Source of the DNA: Oscillospiraceae bacterium
Lineage (GTDB): Bacteria > Bacillota > Clostridia > Oscillospirales > Oscillospiraceae
Length of the DNA: 52,218 nucleotides
Direction of reading: 5' to 3'
Assembly: GCA_018265835.1 (NCBI GenBank)
Contig: JABLYK010000013.1
Span: 1-52,218 of the forward strand
The notes beneath the pieces were generated by a model, which saw nothing but the letters and a program-made list of their open reading frames with translations, did no database searches and was not told the DNA's origin. This document shows, piece after piece, positions 7,101 through 14,822 of the stretch. Both the position numbers and the translations under genes were made by a program. Numbering within the stretch: the first letter of the stretch is position 1; every line of letters starts with the position of its first letter.

Positions 7101-10100
7101 AACTGGAGAAAAGACTGCTCGAAGGATGACATAACGATCACAAACGCAGCGGTTGGCAGTACTTACTCTTTTTCCGATAGAACAGTTCAGGCGCACACCG
7201 GTCAGGGGTTGCTGAAAGCCTATATTGGAAACGTCGACACAACGACAGGGTATCACAGCGAGCTGCGGCAGAGCGTCCAGTTGACGCAGGGCGTCACCTA
7301 TACGTTTTCCGCGTATGTGAACACCTATACCGTAAATCAGTTCGGGGACGGCTACGGCGCGTATATTGGCTTCCGAAATAACACGGAAGATGCGGACTTC
7401 GTGGAAAAAAGCGAGATCATCGACTACAGGACGAACCCCGGCATTGAAAACGGCTGGGAGCGGCTGAGTGTATCGTTCACGCCGGACACAAGCGGCGTGT
7501 ACTATCTGGCGGTCGGTATGCAGGGGGCGCAGGGCATTGCGGCGTTTGATGACGTGCAGCTGGAAGTGGGGGACACCGTTTCGAGCGTGAACCTGCTGCA
7601 AAACAGCGGCTTTGAAGTCGGCAGCCAGCTCTCCACGTATTGGAGCGGCATCGGCAGCACGGGGAACACGCTGGCCGACCCGAAGAGCGAAATCGCCGTG
7701 GTTCGCGGGCAGGTGCTGCATATTTCGGGGGCATCGAGCGCGGACAAGCAGGTTTCCCAGAACGTGAAGATCAACCAAGACTCGGACGTGACGTTCCTGC
7801 TTTCCGGCTGGGGGTGCGCAGACTCGGTGCCGTTTTACGCAAAGGAAGACGGGACGTATGAGCGCTTTTTCGGCCTGATCGCCAAGATCACGTATACGGA
7901 CAACACGACGGAGAACCACTATGTGCCGTTCGACGCGTCGTACTCGGGGTGGCAGTACGCCAGCGGCATCATCGTGCCGAAGCAGAGCAATAAGACGGTC
8001 AGCACGGTGACGGTTCAGTGCGCGTATAACAAGAACGCGAACGACGCGTATTTCGACGGCGTGAGCCTGATCGAGGAGCCGGTGCAGACGTATAGCTACG
8101 ACAGCAAGGGGAACCCAATCGCGGCGACAGACGGAAAGGCGAAGAGCGCGAGCGAGTATTACTCCGGCACGAGCAAGCTGAAGAGCTATACCACGCCGAG
8201 CGGCACGAAGCACGAGCTGTGGTATGACAACAATAACAATGTGCAGGAAGAGCGACTCCACAATCTGTCGACTTATACTGACTACAACTTTGCGGGTGGA
8301 GTGACAAATTCGATCACGAGCGTAGGCTACAGTGGAGATTATCTGGCGTCATATTACTGGTATTCGCCCAACCTGCATTTCAAAACGAAGAGCGAGGACG
8401 TCAACGGGATCACGACCGAATACGAATATAACGACCCGACGAGGACGCTCGCCAGCGTCAAAAACGCATACGGAACCACGCAGGCATATGGATATAACGC
8501 CGACAATGATCGGGTTGTCCAAACCTACATCCACAATATGGACGCCATGTGGTACGCCTACCAGAACGGGCAGCTCAGCACGCTGACGCGCAAGAGTTTT
8601 TTGTCGTCGAATGGCGAAACTGTGACCGGCCCCTTCTGGCAGCAGTATGCGTTGGCATATGACGCGTTCGGGAACACGACGCAGGTCAGCGTGAGCGGGT
8701 CAACGGACGGCGCGACGTATGCGTCGCCGGTTATGCTCGCGTCGTATGCGTATGAAAACAATACCAATGGCCGCCTCGCGCAGATGGCGTATGGCAACAG
8801 GGACACGGTGAATTATAAGTATGACCTGTTTGACAGGAAGACGGCTGAGACGTATAATGACGGCACAAGCTACCATTACGAATACGACGCGGAGGGGAGC
8901 CTTGCTGGGCAGTATGCCACGGATGCGTCGGGTGCGGCAACCGAGCGGTATTCCTACGAGTACGACAGCCTTGGCCGGCTGATCCACAGCAAGGAGCTGG
9001 ACGGCAGCGGCAACATGGTGCAGCGCACGGAGCATCTGTACGACACGTCGAACCGGCTGCGGCAGCAGAACTGGATGTTCGCCGACGGCGCTTCGTTCGG
9101 GCAGGACTACTCATACAGCAACGGTGCGGACGGAGACGGGACGCTGACCAAGGTGGACAGCAGCGCGACGATGGATGGGTATGGCTTCTACCCGAGTGTG
9201 ACGTATACCTACACCCCCCTGCGCCAGGTTCGGCGAAAAACAACAGACAACCTGTTCTACCGGGCGTATTCGTACCGGCTGCTCAACGGTGGCTGGCGCC
9301 GCTCCTCGCAGGTGGAGTTCATGAACTACCGCAAGCCAAATGGTGATGCCCTGATTCTCGGCTACCAGTATATGTATGACGAGCGGGGGAACGTCAGCGC
9401 GGTGTATAAGAGCAAAGCCTCGGGCGGTGTGGAAGCCACAGCCGCGCAGGCCTATACCTACGATGCACTGGGTCAGCTGACCGCCGTGACGGACACCGAC
9501 ACCGGGCATACCTACAGCTATACTTACGACACGGCGGGGAACCTCCGCAGCATGGTTCGGACGGCAACCGCAACGAACGCGAAGACGACAACGAAGCTGA
9601 CCTATGCCAACACCTCGTGGCCGGATTTGCTGACGTCTGTGACGGTCGGGGGAACGACGAAGAGCATCACATACCAGACGACCAACGGCAACCTGACCGG
9701 CAATCCCATCACGTATTACAACGGCACGGATTACACGTTCGGGTGGGGTAAAGGCACGCAGCTCACGAGCGCGACCGTGGGGGATACGGAAATCTCCTAC
9801 ACGTACGACATGTCCGGCGTGCGCAGCAGCAAGACAGTCGGAGGAACGACGCATACGTATACGACGCTGAGCGGGCTCGTGATGCAGGAGACGGACGGAA
9901 CGCAAGAGCTGTACTTCCTGTATGACGACAGCAACCAGCCGTATGCACTGGTCTACAAGTCCAGTGCGACAGCGACGCCTTCGCTGTATTACTACATGCT
10001 GAACGTGCAGGGCGATGTGATCGCGTTGATGAACGCGAGCGGCACGATTGTGGCGGAGTACCAGTATGACCCGTGGGGCGTTCCGACGGTGAAAACTGCC

Positions 10101-10868
10101 AGCGGTGCGCAGGGCAACGACGCCGCCATCGGCAATGTTAACCCACTGCGGTACAGAGGGTACTATTACGACACGGAGACGGGCTTCTATTACCTCCAGA
10201 GCCGCTACTATGACCCCGCGATTGGGCGGTTCATCAGCGCGGATAGTTACGCTACTACCGACTGCAACGGCTTCCTCAGCGCCAATATGTTCGCTTATTG
10301 CGAGAACAACCCGGTGATGAAGGAAGACCGGGACGGTGAGTTTAATACTGCTGCAGCAGTTATTGGCGCTGTAACTTCTGGAATCTCTGCTTATGCGTCT
10401 GGTGGGAATCTAAAAAATATTATATTCGCATCAACAACGGGATTCTTCTCAGCCGGATTAAAGAACAATTTGCTGGTTGCTGCTGTGAATCTTTGTGCTG
10501 CTGTATATGACGGATATCAAGTTTATAAAAATTCAGGAAAGTGGTCTAATGCAGTACTTGCCGGTGTAATATCATTTGGCGCAAGCAATATTACTGGCGG
10601 AAATTTAAACCGAATAAAGGGACTCAACGCAAATTTAACAAATATCGGTAAAAATCTATTTGATAGCTCTTTTGCATTCGGCGCGAAATTATCTGCAGGC
10701 GGGACAAATGCAGCGTTAGCAACTCCTAGTCCCAAATCGTCATCTGCAACTGCAGCAAATAGACGTAATCCACATCTTGATAGACGGGCTTCGGCGGCAA
10801 AAAGATTTGAAGGTATGCGTTATTATGTGGATAGTCATGGTAACGGAAGGTGGGTATACGTTGGATGA
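4182..10868 (+). CDS. Secreted RHS/YD-repeat polymorphic toxin of the WapA type
   Basis: This gene encodes 2228 residues. A signal peptide (1-30, cleavage near SALA/VG) is followed by an acidic linker and a DNRLRE-type domain at about 380-535 (YDTAHP-like and LDLTKAVQNW-like segments). YD repeats begin near 775. Two beta-sandwich, carbohydrate-binding-like inserts start with LLLNSGMEY (about 956) and LLQNSGFEV (about 1137). More YD repeats run from 1300 to 1950, followed by DPWG at 1963 and the RHS core NPLRYRGYYYDTETGFYY at 1986. The final 183 residues after NPV are variable, AT-rich in DNA, and Gly/Ala/Ser-rich and hydrophobic, with a short basic polar end. In known RHS proteins the repeats form a shell around a C-terminal toxin. 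The ATG follows GGGAGGAAGG. The toxin activity of this tail is unknown. Confidence 0.9.
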   Translation: MRSKIGRQVLSFLLSIIFVLELVPASALAVGANSNLTEEAEATVVPGAEETACVIGEMDELREEAVKHFRMSDGSFLAVQYDGPVHYQDTDGEWQDIDNTLRRSGDRYVTQNGAVSKAFAASLDSGLLFETSYQAYSIGMSLVTRVSEVMPVPTPTPGLEIMTGDEDTVAETEQTEDYAASENVELSESAADEEASASTAAAEPEEMEKTVAEETVRFVPMEVRNVQAQVENPEQAANVAEQATTEQMVTPDKLTSSVQYADILEDTDFVYQNHGYDVKESIIIKRQQDTYSYSFALNLNGLTPTLEADGSVLLADADGAGIFEIPAPYLQDADGEVSFDAAYALAETTDGYVLTVTADSAWLNAEARAFPVTLDPTVRLIASNNTSKLSLTYVSESEPSTVYFGCQTMFLGLDNYKELQVYMGVDNLPQIDSNCQIVGASVHLYQWSYSGYADLPVFAYQVSTEKPSSYETYNTWLRNLTWNNRPAHESAILDYQTAHPNSSGYLSFDLTKAVQNWYIDTSLPRAIALASDGAHAANSRLYAYASQCAPILAIQYRNMIGLEDYYTYQSFGVGRAGTMYLSDHTNSMTIARTDVSLNLDPAPFSLTYYYNSGNRGAYFDDGYVGVNTCSYDTMRVGSGWKLSVQQTVVEKTLENDTYLIYADADGTEHYFSKDASGNYVDEDGLGLKISVSTSGGNTIYTMTDTDAYNTWVFHNGYLISQTDNNYNAIYIAYNGNAYSDTSSAWKPVKGSANRITTVVQNTNGGGLVTVASMSYNSDDKLTAIEDYAGRTTHYSYDNVYLTGVTYPDGTTVSYEYSSGAWLSALYDSESNYGVEMTYSEHDEGQFYRQTVNQVKEFTQVNNARVYGNQFHAYRNSGHLTSCRYYGADQTADTADDLVVYNVLDHYGRTITSYTTDYQKEKLLGVTAGAYKANGMTSATNNRLTKSASSGQHVENLLLNSGMEYTVDNSGTPSNWRKDCSKDDITITNAAVGSTYSFSDRTVQAHTGQGLLKAYIGNVDTTTGYHSELRQSVQLTQGVTYTFSAYVNTYTVNQFGDGYGAYIGFRNNTEDADFVEKSEIIDYRTNPGIENGWERLSVSFTPDTSGVYYLAVGMQGAQGIAAFDDVQLEVGDTVSSVNLLQNSGFEVGSQLSTYWSGIGSTGNTLADPKSEIAVVRGQVLHISGASSADKQVSQNVKINQDSDVTFLLSGWGCADSVPFYAKEDGTYERFFGLIAKITYTDNTTENHYVPFDASYSGWQYASGIIVPKQSNKTVSTVTVQCAYNKNANDAYFDGVSLIEEPVQTYSYDSKGNPIAATDGKAKSASEYYSGTSKLKSYTTPSGTKHELWYDNNNNVQEERLHNLSTYTDYNFAGGVTNSITSVGYSGDYLASYYWYSPNLHFKTKSEDVNGITTEYEYNDPTRTLASVKNAYGTTQAYGYNADNDRVVQTYIHNMDAMWYAYQNGQLSTLTRKSFLSSNGETVTGPFWQQYALAYDAFGNTTQVSVSGSTDGATYASPVMLASYAYENNTNGRLAQMAYGNRDTVNYKYDLFDRKTAETYNDGTSYHYEYDAEGSLAGQYATDASGAATERYSYEYDSLGRLIHSKELDGSGNMVQRTEHLYDTSNRLRQQNWMFADGASFGQDYSYSNGADGDGTLTKVDSSATMDGYGFYPSVTYTYTPLRQVRRKTTDNLFYRAYSYRLLNGGWRRSSQVEFMNYRKPNGDALILGYQYMYDERGNVSAVYKSKASGGVEATAAQAYTYDALGQLTAVTDTDTGHTYSYTYDTAGNLRSMVRTATATNAKTTTKLTYANTSWPDLLTSVTVGGTTKSITYQTTNGNLTGNPITYYNGTDYTFGWGKGTQLTSATVGDTEISYTYDMSGVRSSKTVGGTTHTYTTLSGLVMQETDGTQELYFLYDDSNQPYALVYKSSATATPSLYYYMLNVQGDVIALMNASGTIVAEYQYDPWGVPTVKTASGAQGNDAAIGNVNPLRYRGYYYDTETGFYYLQSRYYDPAIGRFISADSYATTDCNGFLSANMFAYCENNPVMKEDRDGEFNTAAAVIGAVTSGISAYASGGNLKNIIFASTTGFFSAGLKNNLLVAAVNLCAAVYDGYQVYKNSGKWSNAVLAGVISFGASNITGGNLNRIKGLNANLTNIGKNLFDSSFAFGAKLSAGGTNAALATPSPKSSSATAANRRNPHLDRRASAAKRFEGMRYYVDSHGNGRWVYVG
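10065..10317 (+). repeat. RHS-core repeat, copy 1 (inside the full-length gene)
   Basis: This segment encodes YDPWGVPT through the RHS core to NPV. It recurs almost unchanged at 11344-11596, a constant offset of 1279 bases, with only scattered and mostly silent differences. Homology ends exactly where the toxin tails start to differ (ccggtga), which marks the boundary of exchangeable tail cassettes. Confidence 0.9.
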
Positions 10869-11302
10869 AGCGTAGATTAACAAAAGCGGAAACTGTGGGG
10901 CCTGACTGGGGTTCAATTTTTGCGGGTTTTCTGATAATTCCAATCATTATTTTCTTTCATATGGGTCTTCTTGAAGTTATCATGTTATCCTTTGTGGCTA
11001 GCATAGTATTATTCTCCGGTTTAAGATATTTCGGCATCAATGCGAACGGAATATCCCAGTATTGCCTTGGAATTCGCTATCGTTTTACTGCATGGGATCA
11101 AATCGATCAAATTTCAAGCTACCACTATAAAGATATCGTTTTGGTTGTGTCTTTGAAAGGATGTAAACGATTTAGCGAAGCGAAATTAACCGATGTATAC
11201 CTTTTGTCTCATCCAATCAAAGTGTTCACGATTTACAACCATGTCAAGAAAGCACTTCCACTTATCAATCAGTATTATGGTCCGCTAGACTATGAACGCT
11301 GA
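10865..11302 (+). CDS. Putative immunity protein 1: two membrane segments plus a small cytoplasmic domain
   Basis: This gene encodes 145 residues. The ATG overlaps the TGA of the toxin gene (ATGA), so translation is coupled; GGAAGGTGG lies upstream. Two hydrophobic helices at about residues 18-36 and 39-57 are followed by a soluble domain with the pattern NANGISQYCLGI...FTAWDQIDQIS, which suggests a PH-like beta barrel. DNA is AT-rich compared with the RHS shell. In polymorphic-toxin loci the small gene directly after the tail is normally the cognate immunity gene. No family name is assigned. It resembles the product of 12177-12656 in plan. Confidence 0.65.
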   Translation: MKRRLTKAETVGPDWGSIFAGFLIIPIIIFFHMGLLEVIMLSFVASIVLFSGLRYFGINANGISQYCLGIRYRFTAWDQIDQISSYHYKDIVLVVSLKGCKRFSEAKLTDVYLLSHPIKVFTIYNHVKKALPLINQYYGPLDYER

Positions 11303-12153
11303 AATGTTGGGCGCAAAACCGGTATCAATACGCGCGGTACAGCTATGACCCGTGGGGAGTTCCGACGGTGAAAACTGCCAGCGGTGCGCAGGGCAACGAC
11401 GCCGCCATCGGCAATGTTAACCCACTGCGGTACAGAGGGTACTATTACGACACGGAGACGGGGTTCTATTACCTCCAGAGCCGGTACTATGATCCTGCGA
11501 TTGGGCGGTTCATCAGCGCGGACAGCTTTGCCACCACCGACTGCAACGGCTTCCTCAGCGCAAATATGTTCGCCTATTGCGAGAATAACCCGGTGAATTG
11601 TAAAGACTCCGAAGGCCAATTTCCAGTTGTAGCTGTTCAAGCCGTTGCAGCAGTTGTTGGCGGTGGAATTAATCTTGCAACGTCATGGATTAGTGCAAAG
11701 GTTACGGGGCAAAAATTTAGTGTTTTAGATGGAGTGGCGGCATTTGCATCCGGTGCAATAGGAAGTATTTCAGGTGGAACTATTGGCAAGATCGCAAGAG
11801 TTGGGGCCGCAGCTATTTCAGCGGTGGCTGCAATCAGAGCAACTAATGAAACCGGAGTGTCGATTTGGGCAAAAATAGGATGTGGCGCTGTAAGTTTTGC
11901 AACCTCCTATTTTTCATTCTCAACTCTCGCTCAATTCAAAAACAATAAGTGGATTGACATTGGATACAAAGCATTGACAGATCTTACGTTTGGCTTAGGT
12001 GGGAATGTTGTATCTGCAACTGCAAATTTAGCAGGAACATCTTCCGGGCAAGGGCGGAAGCAATCGCAATCAGGGCAAGTGTCAAAAGAGGATATGACGA
12101 AATGGATACACATGACAGAACATTACCGCAGACAAATGATGGCAATGTCTTGA
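11296..12153 (+). pseudogene. Orphan RHS core with a second toxin tail (silent cassette)
   Basis: An open frame without its own ATG or ribosome site begins at the end of immunity gene 1. It encodes RYSYDPWGVPT, the RHS core and then a different tail of about 186 residues. The only early start is a GTG at 11368 without a Shine-Dalgarno site. The tail is Gly/Ala/Ser-rich and hydrophobic (VVAVQAVAAVVGGG, then FASGAIGSISGGTIGK) and ends in a polar stretch rich in Lys, Gln, His and Met. The YD-repeat shell and signal peptide are absent. It can only be used after recombination through the 253-base repeat, or as leftover from tail replacement. Known RHS loci carry such orphan tails. Confidence 0.75.
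11344..11596 (+). repeat. RHS-core repeat, copy 2 (heads the orphan tail)
   Basis: Near-identical partner of 10065-10317 in the same orientation. Homologous recombination between the copies would delete 1279 bases (tail 1 plus immunity gene 1) and join the full-length shell in frame to tail 2 and its downstream immunity gene. Confidence 0.9.
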
Positions 12154-12176
12154 GCTTCAAAAAAGGAGGGGGGTGT

Positions 12177-12656
12177 ATGCTTGAAATACGGACAAAGCGG
12201 CCTAAGATTGGACTGTGGATTGCACTAATCGTTTTGGCGTGTGGGCTGTTGCTGATGATTGACGATCAGAAATTAGATTACTTTTTCATTGTCGTTGTAT
12301 TTGTGCTTTCAGCAATTGTATTAGATTTCGGAAGTATCAAATATACACTCAATAGTGAAGGGTTGCATCAGCATTGGTTCCTGCATACAGACCATTATTC
12401 CTGGAATTCATTCACTGAAGTATCTATAGAGCCGCTCTTCCCTTCGGAAAGCAAAAAGGCCATTTGTTTTAACCGGAATATAAGTTATATTAATCAAGGT
12501 GTAAATGCCCAATTACATCCATTCCGCTTCTTTGTATTTCAACTTGTAGAATCGGGAGACCCTAATCGCGTGCCCAATGGAGTGCTTATGGATGAAATTC
12601 TGGCATTGTTAGAGGAAAATAATGTACCGGTAACATATTACAGCAAGACGCGATAA
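12177..12656 (+). CDS. Putative immunity protein 2: two membrane segments plus a small cytoplasmic domain
   Basis: This gene encodes 159 residues. AAAGGAGGGGGG precedes the ATG at 12177, a strong ribosome site that would allow expression without the orphan tail being translated. Two hydrophobic helices (about residues 12-28 and 33-52) lead into a domain with NSEGLHQHWFLH...YSWNSFTEVSIE, which lines up in order with the NANGISQYCLG...FTAWDQIDQIS segment of the other putative immunity protein. The C-terminal helix includes LMDEILALLEEN. It follows the orphan tail by 23 bases. A role in protection against tail 2 is inferred from position only. Confidence 0.65.
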   Translation: MLEIRTKRPKIGLWIALIVLACGLLLMIDDQKLDYFFIVVVFVLSAIVLDFGSIKYTLNSEGLHQHWFLHTDHYSWNSFTEVSIEPLFPSESKKAICFNRNISYINQGVNAQLHPFRFFVFQLVESGDPNRVPNGVLMDEILALLEENNVPVTYYSKTR

Positions 12657-12734
12657 TCCAAATTAAGCAGCACATAGCTCTAAAAAACGGCGCTGTGTGC
12701 TGCTTTGCTATTAAGATACTACATGAGCTGGGTG

Positions 12735-13034
12735 TGACCTGTTTGACAGGAAAACGGCTGAGACGTATAATGACGGCACAAGCTACCATTACGAATACGA
12801 CGCGGAAGGTAGTCTCGCGGGGCAGTATGCTACGGACGCCAACGGCGCCTCGTTCGGGCAGGACTACACGTACAGCAACGGCGCGGACGGAGACGGGACG
12901 CTGACCAAGGTGGTCAGCAGCGCGACGATGGACGGGTATGGCTTCTATCCGAGCGTGACGTATACGTACAACACCCTGCGCCAGCTCACGCGAAAGACGA
13001 CGGACAACCTGTTCTACCGGGCCTATGCGTACCG
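12735..13034 (+). pseudogene. YD-repeat remnant with an internal deletion
   Basis: The sequence matches 8822-9279 of the full-length RHS gene, from YDLFDRKTAETYND to NLFYRAYAYR. About 150 bases are missing at the point where QYATDA jumps to NGASFGQDY. Beyond 13034 the match to the parent gene stops. It has no start signal and no signal peptide. It is a scar of past recombination or decay of a second RHS gene. Confidence 0.8.
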
Positions 13035-13090
13035 GGCGATTCACATCCGCAGTGCCGCCGCACAGGCGATGAACTTGCATTTCCTACAGA

Positions 13091-13125
13091 AAAAAGCTCT
13101 GGAACACATGGTTCCAGAGCTTTTT
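13091..13125. terminator. Strong bidirectional terminator closing the RHS locus
   Basis: A 15-base perfect stem, AAAAAGCTCTGGAAC with GTTCCAGAGCTTTTT, and a 5-base loop. A/T runs on both sides allow termination in both directions, separating the RHS locus from the leftward gene at 13148. Confidence 0.85.
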
Positions 13126-13147
13126 CGCCGGGGGCAGGGAGAGCGGA

Positions 13148-13306
13148 TCATTTCCCATAGTAGTACAGCCGTTTCAGCTGCTGAAGATCGTAGTCGGTCC
13201 CATGCCGGTCGTTGATGATCCGGTGTACGACGCTCCAGCCCCAACCGTACTCGCCGACGAGGCGCTTTAGCTCGGTAACAATTTGCTCTGTCTGAAAGGT
13301 TTCCAT
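13148..13306 (-). CDS. Hypothetical 52-residue protein
   Basis: The frame is open further upstream, but the ATG at 13306 has AAGGAG nine bases before it, giving a 52-residue product. It is helical and charged, with Trp and Tyr near the middle (EYGWGWSVVHRII) and a basic, tyrosine-rich end (LKRLYYYGK). I do not recognise a family. It stands alone between the RHS terminator and the divergent MarR gene. Confidence 0.5.
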   Translation of the reverse strand: METFQTEQIVTELKRLVGEYGWGWSVVHRIINDRHGTDYDLQQLKRLYYYGK

Positions 13307-13495
13307 ACCGTACAACTCCTTCGGCGTGTGAATACTCTGCAAAAATCGAGTCGAAATGGGTCGAATCTCTATGCCGTTGAAAGGAATTATATTCCTCAGC
13401 AACGAAAAAAGCAAGAAAAATACAGCTGCAATCTCTGCCCCTGACCATTTTTTGCACATAAAGTGATTATTAAGGTTCCATTTGACGGAATTTGA

Positions 13496-13525
13496 TTGAC
13501 AATGCATAGGCAAAGGTGGTAATAT
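13496..13525 (+). promoter_or_regulatory. Promoter of the MarR gene
   Basis: TTGACA (13496-13501) and TAATAT (13520-13525) are separated by 18 bases, and transcription would start near 13532. A dyad operator candidate follows in the leader (13542-13558). Confidence 0.6.
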
Positions 13526-13541
13526 GCTCTTCGCAGCTCGA

Positions 13542-13558
13542 AGCTTAACGGTGTTAAC
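13542..13558. promoter_or_regulatory. Candidate MarR operator (dyad)
   Basis: AGCTTAAC-GGT-GTTAACT is a near-perfect inverted repeat, with TTAAC/GTTAA as the exact core. It sits between the promoter and the ATG of the MarR gene, just past the likely transcription start. Autoregulation by MarR proteins through such dyads is common in the family. Confidence 0.45.
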
Positions 13559-13579
13559 TAAAATCTTGGAGGGCTGAAT

Positions 13580-14050
13580 ATGGAGTTGCAGAAGCTGACG
13601 GAAGAATTCCTGCAAACGATCTCATCACTCAACCGGGTTCATTGGCCGAAGGGGCTTCAGGAGAATCTGAAGGGTGAGGGATATCTGCTGTCCTATCTCG
13701 AAAGCCACCATGGCGAGAGCACGCCAAGCGATTTGTGCACAGCGCTGGGCGTGAGCGCGCCGCGCACGGCGGCCATGCTGCGGACCCTGGAACAAAAGGG
13801 GCTCCTGCAGCGCCATGCCGACGGGCGCGACAAGCGCCGCGTTGTGGTGACGATGACGGAGAACGGACGCCGCGCGGCGGCAAACCGCCGGCAGAACTTG
13901 TCCGAGCGGGTGCGCTATGCGCTGGAGCAGCTCGGCGAACGGGATGCGCGGGAATTTATCCGGATTCTTGACCGGATTGTGGAGATTGAGAGCCTGCAGC
14001 GAACCATGCTGCAGGGCGTAGCCGCCCAATGGGGGACAGTGGACGGCTGA
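13580..14050 (+). CDS. MarR-family transcriptional regulator
   Basis: This gene encodes 156 residues, the normal family length. The winged helix-turn-helix is visible as TPSDLCTALGVSAPRTAAMLRTLEQKGL followed by a basic wing (HADGRDKRRVVVTMTENGR) at about residues 46-95. Helices at both ends would form the dimer interface. TTGGAGGG precedes the ATG. It is the first gene of a probable operon with the PAP2 phosphatase and the YjdF-like protein, so it may respond to an envelope-related ligand. That link is inference. Confidence 0.9.
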   Translation: MELQKLTEEFLQTISSLNRVHWPKGLQENLKGEGYLLSYLESHHGESTPSDLCTALGVSAPRTAAMLRTLEQKGLLQRHADGRDKRRVVVTMTENGRRAAANRRQNLSERVRYALEQLGERDAREFIRILDRIVEIESLQRTMLQGVAAQWGTVDG

Positions 14051-14108
14051 CCCCGTTGGGGGAATCTTGGAACCTGGTCGACTGGCCATCTTTTGGAGCG
14101 TTTTGCAA

Positions 14109-14780
14109 ATGAAAAAGTATATCCGTGAGCATCGGTATGTTTTGCTGGTGCTGTATCTTCCAATTTATTTGATCTGGTTCGCTCTTGTGGAGCACTTTAT
14201 CGCGTCGCCGGACATGTGCTGGGAGTCCTATATTCCGCTGGACGATCAGATTCCGTTCCTGCCGCCATTTATTCTGGCGTATGTGTCGTGGTATCCGTTT
14301 CTGGCGCTTCCGGCGATCGTGCTGCTGGTGAAAGAGGATCGGGACGCGTTTATTCGCTATGCAGCATTCATCATCGCGGGCTTTTCCATTTCGCTGCTGA
14401 TCTGCATGATCTGGCCAAACTGCCAGAACCTTCGGCCTGCAGAAGTGGATACGAGCAACCTGTTCGGATTTTTGGTCAATGCGATCTATTCGGCCGACAC
14501 GAATACAAATGTGCTGCCGAGTATGCATGTGGTCGGCTGTATGGCCGTCGTCTCCGCGTGCTTTGACAGCCGGCACCTGCGCAAAATGCGCATCCCCGGC
14601 CTGATCTGGGGCGTGCTGATCTGCGCCTCCACCGTCTTTGTCAAGCAGCACTCCATTCTGGATGTGTTTGCAGGGCTGGTACTGGGTCTGCTCCTCGATC
14701 TGGCGATCTATGGCGTGGCTAAGAGGAAATCGCCGATGCGCGCCAAAAGCGGGAAAAAACAGGCCGAAGCTGCGGAATAG
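14109..14780 (+). CDS. PAP2-family membrane phosphatase
   Basis: This gene encodes 223 residues. The ATG at 14109 (MKKYIREHRY) is preferred over an in-frame start 42 bases earlier, because GGAG lies 11 bases upstream and the protein then begins with a normal membrane anchor. Five or six transmembrane helices are visible. The PAP2 signature is partly present: LPSMHV in the middle and VKQHSILDVFAG later, giving the catalytic histidines. Such enzymes dephosphorylate lipid phosphates such as undecaprenyl diphosphate or phosphatidate at the membrane surface. The substrate cannot be read from the sequence. It lies in an operon with MarR upstream and a YjdF-like protein downstream. Confidence 0.85.
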   Translation: MKKYIREHRYVLLVLYLPIYLIWFALVEHFIASPDMCWESYIPLDDQIPFLPPFILAYVSWYPFLALPAIVLLVKEDRDAFIRYAAFIIAGFSISLLICMIWPNCQNLRPAEVDTSNLFGFLVNAIYSADTNTNVLPSMHVVGCMAVVSACFDSRHLRKMRIPGLIWGVLICASTVFVKQHSILDVFAGLVLGLLLDLAIYGVAKRKSPMRAKSGKKQAEAAE

Positions 14781-14822
14781 AAAACAGACACATTTAAAAA
14801 TAGAGAAGGGTAGGATACGGGG

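Noticed and set aside
4200..10800. Long open frames on both other strands and frames across the RHS gene, for example 6630-8261 minus
   Set aside because: They are shadows of the GC-rich repeat-coding strand: arginine- and histidine-rich, without ribosome sites, and they follow the codon periodicity of the RHS frame.
11368..12153. A normal protein starting at the GTG at 11368
   Set aside because: There is no ribosome site and the frame is a continuation of an RHS core. It is better described as an orphan tail cassette.
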